Below, piece by piece: positions 7,762 through 15,092 of a stretch of DNA of 64,000 nucleotides. The stretch lies in the NCBI RefSeq assembly GCF_003264855.1, contig NZ_NFZS01000001.1:310001-374000 (forward strand), read 5' to 3'. The position numbers were made by a program, and so were the translations under genes. This DNA comes from Dyella jiangningensis. Lineage in GTDB: Bacteria > Pseudomonadota > Gammaproteobacteria > Xanthomonadales > Rhodanobacteraceae. The first letter of the stretch is position 1. Every line of letters starts with the position of its first letter. Under the pieces are notes generated by a model. It worked only from the letters and a program-made list of their open reading frames with translations, searched no databases and was not told the origin of the DNA.

Positions 7762-8708
7762 TCCGATCGTTTCATGCTACGCGCGCATCCTGCGGGCGAA
7801 CCCTGCAGCTGGCCTTGCTGATGGTGACGCTGGGCACAGCGGGTTGTGCCCAGATGGGCGCGCTCAAATCCAAGGTCGACACGACCTTCCATGGTTCGGG
7901 CACGGCCTCGTCGGCGTCGGCGAGCGCGCCGGAAGCCGTCGAGCCATTGCCGCTCAACACCATCATCGGCAGCTACCTGATGAAGGGACGTTATGCCGAG
8001 GGCGAACAACGCCTGCGCCAATACCTGGCGAAATATCCCAGCGATCGCACCGCGCAGACCACGCTGCGGCAGCTGACCACCGATCCGAAGGTGGCGCTCG
8101 GTACCCGATCGCGCGCGTACGTGGCGCAGGCCGGCGACTCCTACAGCACGCTGGCGGCGCGCCACCTGGGCGATTCCAACCTGTTCCTGATACTTGCGCG
8201 CTACAACGGTTCGACCAACCCGTCGGTGCTGCATGCCGGCGATCCGGTGCGGCTGCCGCTGGCGGGCGTGCGGGTGAACCTGCCTGCCGAAGCCACCGCC
8301 AAGACCGCCACCGGTAGTCGGAGCACGCCCGGCCCCACCACGGCTGCCGTTGCCGCGCCGGTGCCGGCGGAAACGGCACCATCACCCGATTCGCCTTCGG
8401 CGAAGGCGCAACGTCTCCAGGTGGAGAGCTCGGCCCTGCTCAAGCAGGGGCAGAAGGACCAGGCGCTGGCGCGGCTCGACGAAGCGCTGACGCTGGACCC
8501 TCACCTGAAGCCCGCCGGCAACCAGGCGCTGCGCGACCAGTTGCTGGCGTCCTACCACGAGCGCGCGGTGGTGCTTTATCGCGACCAGAAGCTGGACCAG
8601 GCCATCGCGCTATGGGATCACGTGCTGGCGATCGATCCGGGTTACGAGCGCGCCGCGGTCTATCGCGCGCGCGCCATCGAACTGCAGCAGCGGCTCAAGC
8701 AGATCTAG
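7758..8708 (+). CDS. LysM- and TPR-containing lipoprotein
   Basis: 316 residues from a TTG start supported by GAGG 7 nt upstream and by the overlap with the phosphatase stop. A signal peptide ends in a lipobox (LGTAGC) near residue 30. Next come a Ser/Ala-rich linker, a TPR-like segment (LNTIIGSYLMKGRYAEGEQRL), and a LysM-type peptidoglycan-binding segment (VAQAGDSYSTLAARHLGDSN, then GDPVRLPLAG) at about 115-165. An Ala/Pro linker and further TPR-like helices (residues 215-316, ALARLDEALTLDPHL and QAIALWDHVLAIDPGY) complete it. It is probably anchored in the outer membrane and binds the cell wall. Its coupling to the phosphatase suggests an envelope-side component of the phosphosignalling system. 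Confidence 0.82.
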   Translation: MIRSFHATRASCGRTLQLALLMVTLGTAGCAQMGALKSKVDTTFHGSGTASSASASAPEAVEPLPLNTIIGSYLMKGRYAEGEQRLRQYLAKYPSDRTAQTTLRQLTTDPKVALGTRSRAYVAQAGDSYSTLAARHLGDSNLFLILARYNGSTNPSVLHAGDPVRLPLAGVRVNLPAEATAKTATGSRSTPGPTTAAVAAPVPAETAPSPDSPSAKAQRLQVESSALLKQGQKDQALARLDEALTLDPHLKPAGNQALRDQLLASYHERAVVLYRDQKLDQAIALWDHVLAIDPGYERAAVYRARAIELQQRLKQI

Positions 8709-8737
8709 GGTGTTGCCCTGGGCCCACGGGATGACGC

Positions 8738-10441
8738 TCAGCGGGCGTCGTCGTTGGCCGCGGGCGGCGACATCACCAGCGTGGGCTGGGCCGCATCCTC
8801 GGCCGTGGGGCGCGTCGGCATCGGCGCTTCGGCCGGCTGGCGCGACTGCAGGGCGCTGTTCATCAGGTTGAACGCGGCGAACAGCCGCCCGAGTTCATCG
8901 CGACGCACGAGGCGGATGCGGTAGCCGTAGTCGGCGCGCGCCACGCGCATCATCGCGTCGCCCAGCATGCCGAGCAGGGCGAGCGGCTGGCGGAACAGCC
9001 AGTACGCGGCACCCACCAGCGCCATCAGCGTGATCGCGAGCACCGCCGCGATGACCCAGAACGTCGTGCGCTGCGCGGCCAGCAGCGGTGCATTGCTTAC
9101 GCCCAGGCGCAGTTGGCCGACCGACTTGTCCTGGTAGCGGATGGGTACGTCGAACAAGAGCATTTCGTTGCCGCGGTTGTCTTCGGCGACGCGGCCCAGG
9201 AAGCGCTCCACGCCGTCATCGAGCGTCTGCTGGCGTGCGCCGGCGATGGCGGGCAGCGCACGGCCGACGTCGGATGCCTGCGTGCTGGCGACCACGCTGC
9301 CTTGGCGATTGGCGATGGCGAGGTAGTGGATCTGCCCGTTGCGCGACATGTCCGCCACCAGGGCGCGGGTGGCTGCATCGTCGTTGAGCAGCAGGTTCTC
9401 GGCCGACTCGCTGGCCACCATGCGCCCCAGCGTGCTGCCGAAGTCGGTGGCCAGGCCCGTCACGGCGGAGTTCTGCTTGGTGTAGATCGCGGCCAGCCCC
9501 ACCAGCAGCACCAGGCAGAGGATCGCGCTCAACGCGCCGATCCAGCGCAGCCGCAGCGAGATGATGCGCGCGGCCAGCGGTGATTCGCTGGTGCGTTCGT
9601 ACTCACGCCGTGCGAGGCGCAGGTCGTTGATCACCTCCGCGCCGTTCTGGTAACGCGCTTCGGGCGTGGGCGCGAGCAGGGTGCGCACGATGCTGACCAG
9701 CATCGGCGGCGTCGCCGGGTCCAGCGGCGTGACCGTCGGGCGCGGCTGGCGCTGGCGTTCGCGAAGCAGGCGCTTGAGGTCGGTGGTGTCCGGCCAGGGC
9801 AGCTTGCCGGTGATCAGCCAGTAGAGCACCACGCCCAGCGAGAACAGGTCGCCGCGCGCGTCCGCGGATTCGCCGCGCAGTCGCTCCGGCGCCATGTAGG
9901 CCGGCGTGCCGCCGGTCTTCCTGTCGCCCGCCTGCAGGTTGAGGTGCGCGGCGCGGCGTTCGGCGATGCCGAAGTCACTGAGCTTGGCGTAATGCCAATC
10001 CTCGGCGAGCATGATGTTTTCAGGCTTCACGTCATGGTGGATGACGCCTTGCCCATGCGCGTAGTCGAGCGCCGCGGCCACCTGCGATACCAGCTCGATC
10101 GCCACCGCCAGCGGCGGCAGGCCGTCGCGGGCCACGCGGCTGGCGAGCGTCTCGCCCGACAGGCGCTCCATCGCGATGTACTTGCGGCCATCCTCGGTTT
10201 CACCGGTGTCGAAGATGGTGACGATGTTGGGATGGACGAGATGGCCCGAGGCGCGGGCCTCCTGCAGGAAGCGCTGGCGTGAGCCGGGGTCGGCCGCGAT
10301 GCTGCGATGCAGGCATTTGATCGCCACCGGCCGGTCGATGCCCGGATCGAAACCGGCATACACGATCGCCATGGCGCCTTCGCCGAGAACGCCATCGATG
10401 CGGTAGCGACCGATGGTGCGGGGAATGGTGGGTTCGCCCAT
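8738..10441 (-). CDS. Transmembrane Ser/Thr kinase with periplasmic sensor and HAMP domain
   Basis: 567 residues. The N-terminal Hanks-type kinase domain (about 10-280) has G-loop GEGAMAIVY, Lys42 (VAIK), Glu61, catalytic loop IHHDVKPEN with Asp137, Lys139 and Asn142, DFG at 156-158 and MAPE. The usual Arg before the catalytic Asp is His136, so it is a non-RD kinase. A membrane helix (about 296-318) leads to a sensor region of about 140 residues, a second helix (about 450-470), and a HAMP-like module (LGDAMMRVARADYGYRIRLVRRDELGRLFAAFN). The HAMP comes after the kinase, unlike the usual order in histidine kinases. The start codon lies 3 nt after the FHA gene stop, so the two form one operon. 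Confidence 0.93.
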   Translation of the reverse strand: MGEPTIPRTIGRYRIDGVLGEGAMAIVYAGFDPGIDRPVAIKCLHRSIAADPGSRQRFLQEARASGHLVHPNIVTIFDTGETEDGRKYIAMERLSGETLASRVARDGLPPLAVAIELVSQVAAALDYAHGQGVIHHDVKPENIMLAEDWHYAKLSDFGIAERRAAHLNLQAGDRKTGGTPAYMAPERLRGESADARGDLFSLGVVLYWLITGKLPWPDTTDLKRLLRERQRQPRPTVTPLDPATPPMLVSIVRTLLAPTPEARYQNGAEVINDLRLARREYERTSESPLAARIISLRLRWIGALSAILCLVLLVGLAAIYTKQNSAVTGLATDFGSTLGRMVASESAENLLLNDDAATRALVADMSRNGQIHYLAIANRQGSVVASTQASDVGRALPAIAGARQQTLDDGVERFLGRVAEDNRGNEMLLFDVPIRYQDKSVGQLRLGVSNAPLLAAQRTTFWVIAAVLAITLMALVGAAYWLFRQPLALLGMLGDAMMRVARADYGYRIRLVRRDELGRLFAAFNLMNSALQSRQPAEAPMPTRPTAEDAAQPTLVMSPPAANDDAR

Positions 10442-10444
10442 GGG

Positions 10445-10972
10445 CTAGAGCAGCCACCACGCCAGCGCGGCGACGGCCGCGATCACCACCACCACGCCCA
10501 CCGCGACCGCGACGCTGCGCATCGGCGAGCGCTGGCCGGGTTCACGCGTGAGGAACACGAACTCCACCTGGCCGAGGCGGACGCGGTCACCGTGCTTGAG
10601 GGTGGCTTCGTGCACGCGCTTGCCGTTCACGAAGGTGCCGTTGGTCGACAGCGTATTCATGATCACGTAGTGACCCTGCTGGTTCATGATCCAGGCGTGG
10701 GCCGACGACACGCTGAGGTCGCCGATCACGATGTCGTTGTCGTCGCGGCGGCCGATGGTCTGGCGTCCCGCGCGCAGCGAAAAGCGTCGGCCCTCCAACC
10801 CTGCATTGGCCCCTTCGAGCACGGGCTCGTGCACGCTGGCGCTTCCCGTGGATGCGGCGCCGGCTTCGTCGGCCAGGCGGTTCAGTTCATCCGTCGAGAA
10901 CAACCGCGTGCCCTGCGGGCCCGAAGGGCGCCGGGAAGAAGCGGATGGCGTCACGTTGCGAGGGTTGTCCAT
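10445..10972 (-). CDS. FHA-domain membrane protein
   Basis: 175 residues; ATG 10972 is preceded by AAGG. An FHA domain at about 60-140 has the phosphothreonine-binding signature: GRRDDNDIVIGDLSVSSAHA (Gly-Arg, Ser and His of GR...SxxH) and STNGTFVNGKRV (NG). A single C-terminal helix (VAVAVGVVVVIAAVAALAWWLL) anchors it with the FHA domain in the cytoplasm. The N-terminal 55 residues, rich in Ser and Thr, may carry the phosphorylation sites. It is first in the operon with the kinase and is the obvious candidate substrate or adaptor for both kinase and PP2C phosphatase. Confidence 0.92.
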   Translation of the reverse strand: MDNPRNVTPSASSRRPSGPQGTRLFSTDELNRLADEAGAASTGSASVHEPVLEGANAGLEGRRFSLRAGRQTIGRRDDNDIVIGDLSVSSAHAWIMNQQGHYVIMNTLSTNGTFVNGKRVHEATLKHGDRVRLGQVEFVFLTREPGQRSPMRSVAVAVGVVVVIAAVAALAWWLL

Positions 10973-11427
10973 CGGAGCCTTGGTAACAAAAGCAGTTCGA
11001 CAATATAGCGAACAAGTCGGCCATTCCCGCCTGAACTGAAGCACCGGAACGCGACGAGGAGCGCGGGGCTTGCGCGATGCTGACGCACACGAGCCTCGCG
11101 TCGTCGACCTCGAAGGCGGCAACCGGAACAGGAAGCGGAAACACGGACGCGAGCGAGCATCCGCCGCGGAAAGTCCAGGCCGCGTCAAGGGGCCGGAGGG
11201 AGAGTGCCGCCGACGCTGCCGGAGGCGCAAAGAAAAAGGCCCCCTTGCGGGGGCCAGTGAGCCGGATCTAGGGGGGCGACCGGCCCGGGTGTCAGGCGTT
11301 CGTGGAAATGCCGACCGGCCTACATTGCCGCAGTCGCCTCGCGATCGGATGTAAGTGAACACCTACCCAAAAGGTAAGCGATCGGCGTGTTTCGTGTGGG
11401 TTCGCGCGAGCTTCACGTGCTGGCGCG
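10973..11427. other. Gene-free stretch upstream of the FHA gene
   Basis: No convincing coding frame. It must hold the promoter of the FHA-kinase operon near 11000, where AT content rises, but no clear -35/-10 pair is visible. The only defined element is an intrinsic terminator oriented on the minus strand at 11229-11255, so minus-strand transcripts from the GST side end here, leaving a 3' extension of about 170 nt. Confidence 0.6.
11229..11255 (-). terminator. Rho-independent terminator reading leftward
   Basis: GGCCCCC (11238-11244) and GGGGGCC (11249-11255) pair with a TTGC loop. On the minus strand the stem is followed by TTTTTCTTT. It is well placed to end the operon of the GST gene and the 65-aa gene, about 170 nt after the last stop codon. 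Confidence 0.8.
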
Positions 11428-11625
11428 TCACTGGGTGCGCACCTCGCCGTCGCCGATGCCCAGGCAGAAGCGAAACGGCCAACGGAGCCGTCGCTTGCCG
11501 TGCGCCGGGCGGGCCTGCGCGGCCTGGTGCGCATCCGGGTGCGGCCGCTCCTTCAGCCGGCGCAGCAGCTTGAGGTCGGTGATGTGGCCGTGCAGGAACA
11601 GCAGGTCAGCCCAGAGCGAGCTCAT
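11428..11625 (-). CDS. Small basic hypothetical protein (65 aa)
   Basis: Starts MSSLWADLLFLHGHITDLKLL at ATG 11625, with GGAG 6 nt upstream, 31 nt after the GST stop codon, so it is probably co-transcribed with that gene. The first 20 residues are hydrophobic with two His. The remainder is Arg/Lys-rich with a PFRFCLG segment. The family is not recognised. The good ribosome-binding site, operon position and clean stop before a terminator favour a real gene. Function unknown. Confidence 0.55.
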   Translation of the reverse strand: MSSLWADLLFLHGHITDLKLLRRLKERPHPDAHQAAQARPAHGKRRLRWPFRFCLGIGDGEVRTQ

Positions 11626-11656
11626 GGAAATCTCCAAAGGAAGGTGGGTGGATGGA

Positions 11657-12283
11657 TCAGTCCACCGTCTGCCCGGCGAGCGGGGTGGCGAGCATCGAAG
11701 GGCGTTCGCTGAAGCGGCGATACCAGGACGCGAGGCGCGGACGGCCCTGCTCGAAATCCGGCAGGTCGCGGAACGCCAGCCAGCTCAGCGCGGTGGCAAG
11801 CGCGATCTGGCCGAGGTCGACCAGCGCATCGCTCGCGCGGTCGGCCCACTCGCGCTCCAGGAAATCGTAGGACGCCACCAGCTTCTCGATCTGCCCGTCG
11901 CGCATGGCGGGATAGCGCAGTGCCTCGGGGCGCCTCACGGTTTCGTGGCGCACCGCGATGCCGGCATCGCACAGGCCCTGCGCGAGCGCCTGTGCGCGAA
12001 GGGTCAGCCAGCGTGCCGCCGGTTGCGCGGGGATGAAGCGTGGGCGGTCGTGCAGGGCGTCGAGGTATTCGCAGATGACATTGGAATCGAACAACGCCGT
12101 GCCATCGTCGAGCAGCAGCACCGGCACCTTGCCCAGCGGATTGCGCCGGAACACCTCGTCGTTGCGCCAGGTGGGGCTGGTCTCGTGATGCACCACGGTC
12201 AGCCGCTCGGCAAGGCCGGCTTCGTGAGCCATCACCAGCACCTTGCGGGCGTAGGGGGAATGGGTCTGGTAGAGGAGTTTCAT
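11657..12283 (-). CDS. Glutathione S-transferase family protein
   Basis: 208 residues. The N-terminal thioredoxin-like domain (MKLLYQTHSPYARKVLV with the Ser/Tyr region of the glutathione site, then NPLGKVPVLLLDDG with the cis-Pro, then LFDSNVICEYLD) is followed by the all-helical C-terminal domain from about residue 85. ATG 12283 is preferred; further upstream the frame does not resemble the family. It is transcribed divergently from the Lrp/AsnC regulator, so control by that regulator is possible. The specific substrate is unknown. Confidence 0.88.
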   Translation of the reverse strand: MKLLYQTHSPYARKVLVMAHEAGLAERLTVVHHETSPTWRNDEVFRRNPLGKVPVLLLDDGTALFDSNVICEYLDALHDRPRFIPAQPAARWLTLRAQALAQGLCDAGIAVRHETVRRPEALRYPAMRDGQIEKLVASYDFLEREWADRASDALVDLGQIALATALSWLAFRDLPDFEQGRPRLASWYRRFSERPSMLATPLAGQTVD

Positions 12284-12395
12284 GCGTGCCCGGGGTGATG
12301 AGGTGCACGCATTCTGCGGTTCCGTCACGCGGCCTGAGCGCGTAATGGCGGGCAAAGTCGTTGCCAGGCCGCGTCTTTTGACCTATCTATGCGGC

Positions 12396-12866
12396 ATGGC
12401 GACAGACTACGAGCTGGACGATTTCGACCGAGAGATCCTTCGACGCGTGCAGGCCGATGCGCGCGCCACGGGCGAAGAGATCGGTGCACAGATCGGCCTT
12501 TCCGCGGCCGCCGTGCAGCGGCGCATCAAACAGCTGCGCAAGCTGGGTGTGATCACCGCCGAGGTGGCGCTGGTGAACCCGGCGGCGGTGGGCCAGGCCA
12601 TGAGCTTCATCGTCGGCGTGGAACTGGAACGCGAGCGCGTGGACATGCTCGATGCGTTCCGCCGCGCGGCGCGCGCCGACCCCAACGTGCAGCAGTGCTA
12701 CTACGTCACCGGCGAATCGGATTTCATCCTGATCGTCACTGCGCGCGACATGGACGACTTCGAGCAGTTCACGCGCCGCCTGCTGTTCGACAACGCGAAC
12801 ATCCGCCGCTTCACCACCCACGTGGTGATGGCGCGCGACAAGGTAGGGAGCATGGTGCCGGTCTGA
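12396..12866 (+). CDS. Lrp/AsnC family transcriptional regulator
   Basis: 156 residues. An N-terminal winged helix (LDDFDREILRRVQADARATGEEIGAQIGLSAAAVQRRIKQLRKLGVI) is followed by a RAM/ACT-like effector domain (residues about 65-150) with QQCYYVTGESDFILIVTARDMDDFEQF. Proteins of this family form octameric assemblies and usually respond to amino acids. Start ATG 12396 gives the normal family N-terminus. It is divergent from the GST gene across a 112-nt intergenic region, the usual site of control by such a regulator. Confidence 0.93.
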   Translation: MATDYELDDFDREILRRVQADARATGEEIGAQIGLSAAAVQRRIKQLRKLGVITAEVALVNPAAVGQAMSFIVGVELERERVDMLDAFRRAARADPNVQQCYYVTGESDFILIVTARDMDDFEQFTRRLLFDNANIRRFTTHVVMARDKVGSMVPV

Positions 12867-12868
12867 AC

Positions 12869-12894
12869 GCCACGCGGCCCGCAGGCCGCGTGGC
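12869..12894. terminator. Hairpin between convergent genes
   Basis: GCCACGCGGCC (12869-12879) and GGCCGCGTGGC (12884-12894) form a perfect 11-bp stem with a CGCA loop directly after the regulator stop codon and before the aldo/keto reductase stop codon. It lacks a T tract, so termination efficiency is uncertain, but its position fits a bidirectional 3' barrier. Confidence 0.6.
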
Positions 12895-12903
12895 TGGGTC
12901 GGG

Positions 12904-13896
12904 TCAGACGTTGACCATGCGCATCATGCTTTCGACGTAACGCGGGCCGGCGGCGACGTCGGGCGGAAACACCGCATCGATCGCCTTCAGCTCGTCCTGG
13001 CTGAGCGTGACGTCGAGCGCGCCGAGGTTCTCGTCGAGACGATCGCGTCGCTTGGTGCCGGGAATGCCGATCGCATTCGGATCCTGCGCCAGCACCCAGG
13101 CCAGTGCGAGCTGGGCAGGCGTGCAGCCCTTCTCGGCGGCGATGGCTTTCACCTTCTCCACCAGTTCCAGGTTGCGATGGAAGTTCTCGCCCTGGAAGCG
13201 CGGGCTCTGCCGGCGATAGTCGTCGGCCTCGAAGTCGTCGGGGCTGGCGAAGGCGCCGGTGAGGAAGCCACGGCCCAGCGGCGAGTACGCCACCAGGCTC
13301 ACGCCCAGCGTGCGGCAGGCATCGAGCATGCCGTTTTCCTGCGGATCGCGCGTCCACAGCGAGAACTCCACCTGCAGCGCCGCGATGGGATGCACCTTGA
13401 CCGCGCGCTCCAGCGTGGCGGCCGATGCTTCGGAGAGGCCGAGGTAACGCACCTTGCCCGCCTTCACCAGCTCGGCCATCGCGCCCACGGTCTCCTCGAT
13501 CGGCACGTTCGGGTCGACGCGGTGCTGGTAATACAGGTCGATGTGGTCGATGCCCAGGCGCTTCAGGCTGGCGTCGCAGGAAGCGCGCACGTAGTCCGGG
13601 CTGCCGTTGACACCGCGACGGCTCGGGTCGTTGGGGTCGCGGATGATGCCGAACTTGGTGGCGAGAAAGGCCTGGTCGCGCCGGTCACGGATGGCCTTGC
13701 CCACCAGCACTTCGTTGGTGTGCGGACCATAGACGTCGGCGGTGTCGAGCAGGTTGATGCCGCGTTCCAGCGCGTGGTGGATGGTGGCGATCGATTCGGC
13801 GTCGTCGCGCGAACCGTAGAAATCGCTCATGCCCATGCAGCCGAGGCCGAGGGCGGAGACGGAAGGGCCATGCTTGCCGAGCTGTCGCATTTGCAT
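12904..13896 (-). CDS. Aldo/keto reductase
   Basis: 330 residues, full length, NADPH-dependent carbonyl reductase of the TIM-barrel superfamily. Seen: N-terminal [36 protein letters not shown] (Asp and Tyr of the catalytic tetrad), FLATKFGI (Lys), [11 protein letters not shown] (His), and the C-terminal cofactor segment [19 protein letters not shown]. It groups by eye with the YghZ/AKR13-like branch that reduces aldehydes. ATG 13896 follows AAGGAA. It is divergent from a LysR regulator, which probably controls it. Confidence 0.93.
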   Translation of the reverse strand: MQMRQLGKHGPSVSALGLGCMGMSDFYGSRDDAESIATIHHALERGINLLDTADVYGPHTNEVLVGKAIRDRRDQAFLATKFGIIRDPNDPSRRGVNGSPDYVRASCDASLKRLGIDHIDLYYQHRVDPNVPIEETVGAMAELVKAGKVRYLGLSEASAATLERAVKVHPIAALQVEFSLWTRDPQENGMLDACRTLGVSLVAYSPLGRGFLTGAFASPDDFEADDYRRQSPRFQGENFHRNLELVEKVKAIAAEKGCTPAQLALAWVLAQDPNAIGIPGTKRRDRLDENLGALDVTLSQDELKAIDAVFPPDVAAGPRYVESMMRMVNV

Positions 13897-13980
13897 CGGG
13901 GAATTCCTTGGCGGGAGAAAGGCAGGCACGCATTCTTCGGCATGACGGCTGGCAGATAAATGCTCAATAATCACCATCTC

Positions 13981-14000
13981 TGTTGTCGAAATGATCAACA
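13981..14000. promoter_or_regulatory. Candidate LysR-type operator
   Basis: TGTTG (13981-13985) and CAACA (13996-14000) form an interrupted palindrome with a 10-bp centre, in the T-N11-A style of LysR boxes. It lies in the shared intergenic region, 36 nt before the LysR gene start and 84 nt before the aldo/keto reductase start. Confidence 0.4.
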
Positions 14001-14036
14001 ATCGGCGATTCGCCGCCGGCCCTCGGAGGGCCTCCC

Positions 14037-14936
14037 ATGGACCGTCTGCAAGCCATGCGCGTGTTCACCCGCATCGTCGAGTTGGGCAGCTTCACCCGCG
14101 CTGCCGACGACCTGAACCTGCCGCGCGCCACGCTCACCCACACCATCAAGCGGCTGGAGGAGCGCGTGGGCGCGCACCTGCTGCAGCGGACCACGCGCCG
14201 CGTGCGCCCGACCCGCGACGGCGAGGTCTACTACAACCATTGCGTGCGCCTGCTGGCCGACCTCGATGCGGTGGAGGCGGATTTCCGCGAGGCGGCGGTG
14301 GTGCCCAAGGGCAGGCTGCGCATCGACCTGGCGGCCTCGCTGGCGCGGCAGGTGCTGGTGCCGGCGCTGCCGGATTTCCTGGCGCGCTATCCGCAGATCG
14401 AGCTGGACATCGGCACCAGCGACCGCTTCATCGACATGGTGCAGGAAGGCGTGGATTGCGTGCTGCGCGCCGGCGACCTGCCGGACTCCACCATGGTCGG
14501 CCGCCGCGTCGCGAGCATGTCGCAGGCCACGGTGGCGAGCGCGGATTACGTGCGTCGCCACGGCCTGCCACAGACGCTCGCCGACCTGCAGGACGGCCAC
14601 GTCACGGTGAACTGGGCCTCGCCCACCACGCGGCGCACGACGCCGCTGGAATTCATGGTCGGCCGGCGCATGCGCGAGCTCGTGCTGCCGGCGCGGGTCA
14701 CGGTGAGCGGCACCGAAGCGTATCTCGCCTGCTGCGAAGCGGGCCTCGGCATCGCGCAGTTCCCGCGCTACCGCATCGGCGAGGCGCTGGCCAACGGGTC
14801 GCTGGTGGAACTGCTGCCGTCGACACCGCCGCCGGCCTTCCCGGTGACCGTGCTATACCAGTCGCAACGGCAACTGCCGCTGCGACTACGGGTGTTCATC
14901 GACTGGGTGGCCGGCGTACTGCGCGATCTGCCTTGA
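14037..14936 (+). CDS. LysR family transcriptional regulator
   Basis: 299 residues. An N-terminal helix-turn-helix ([20 protein letters not shown], then [25 protein letters not shown]) precedes a periplasmic-binding-like effector domain (about 90-295). The sequence resembles the large subgroup of LysR proteins that control short-chain reductases and aldo/keto reductases. ATG 14037 has GGAGG upstream. It is divergent from the aldo/keto reductase gene and likely regulates that gene and itself. Confidence 0.93.
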   Translation: MDRLQAMRVFTRIVELGSFTRAADDLNLPRATLTHTIKRLEERVGAHLLQRTTRRVRPTRDGEVYYNHCVRLLADLDAVEADFREAAVVPKGRLRIDLAASLARQVLVPALPDFLARYPQIELDIGTSDRFIDMVQEGVDCVLRAGDLPDSTMVGRRVASMSQATVASADYVRRHGLPQTLADLQDGHVTVNWASPTTRRTTPLEFMVGRRMRELVLPARVTVSGTEAYLACCEAGLGIAQFPRYRIGEALANGSLVELLPSTPPPAFPVTVLYQSQRQLPLRLRVFIDWVAGVLRDLP

Positions 14937-14956
14937 GGATCGCCCGCCGCCGCTCT

Positions 14957-15081
14957 TGTAGGAGCGCACCCTGTGCGCGAAAAGCCTACAGAGCGTAGAC
15001 GCCGCAACCAAAGGAAACGCGACGACCGCATGCAACGGTATCGACGCGTCTCCGCGGTCGCGCACTGGGTGCGCTCCTACA
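14957..15081. repeat. Inverted pair of 24-bp extragenic repeats (family A)
   Basis: Two inward-facing copies of the family beginning TGTAGGAGCGCACC and ending GTGCGCGA: forward at 14957-14980 and reverse at 15058-15081. Each copy is itself a small palindrome (GCGCAC...GTGCGC). They sit between the convergent LysR and amidohydrolase genes. Confidence 0.85.
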
Positions 15082-15092
15082 GGGAAGCGTGC

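Noticed and set aside
11230-11400. Possible 6S RNA gene ending at the leftward terminator
   Set aside because: The sequence does not show the long near-complementary arms with a central bubble of 6S RNA; only the terminal hairpin is convincing.
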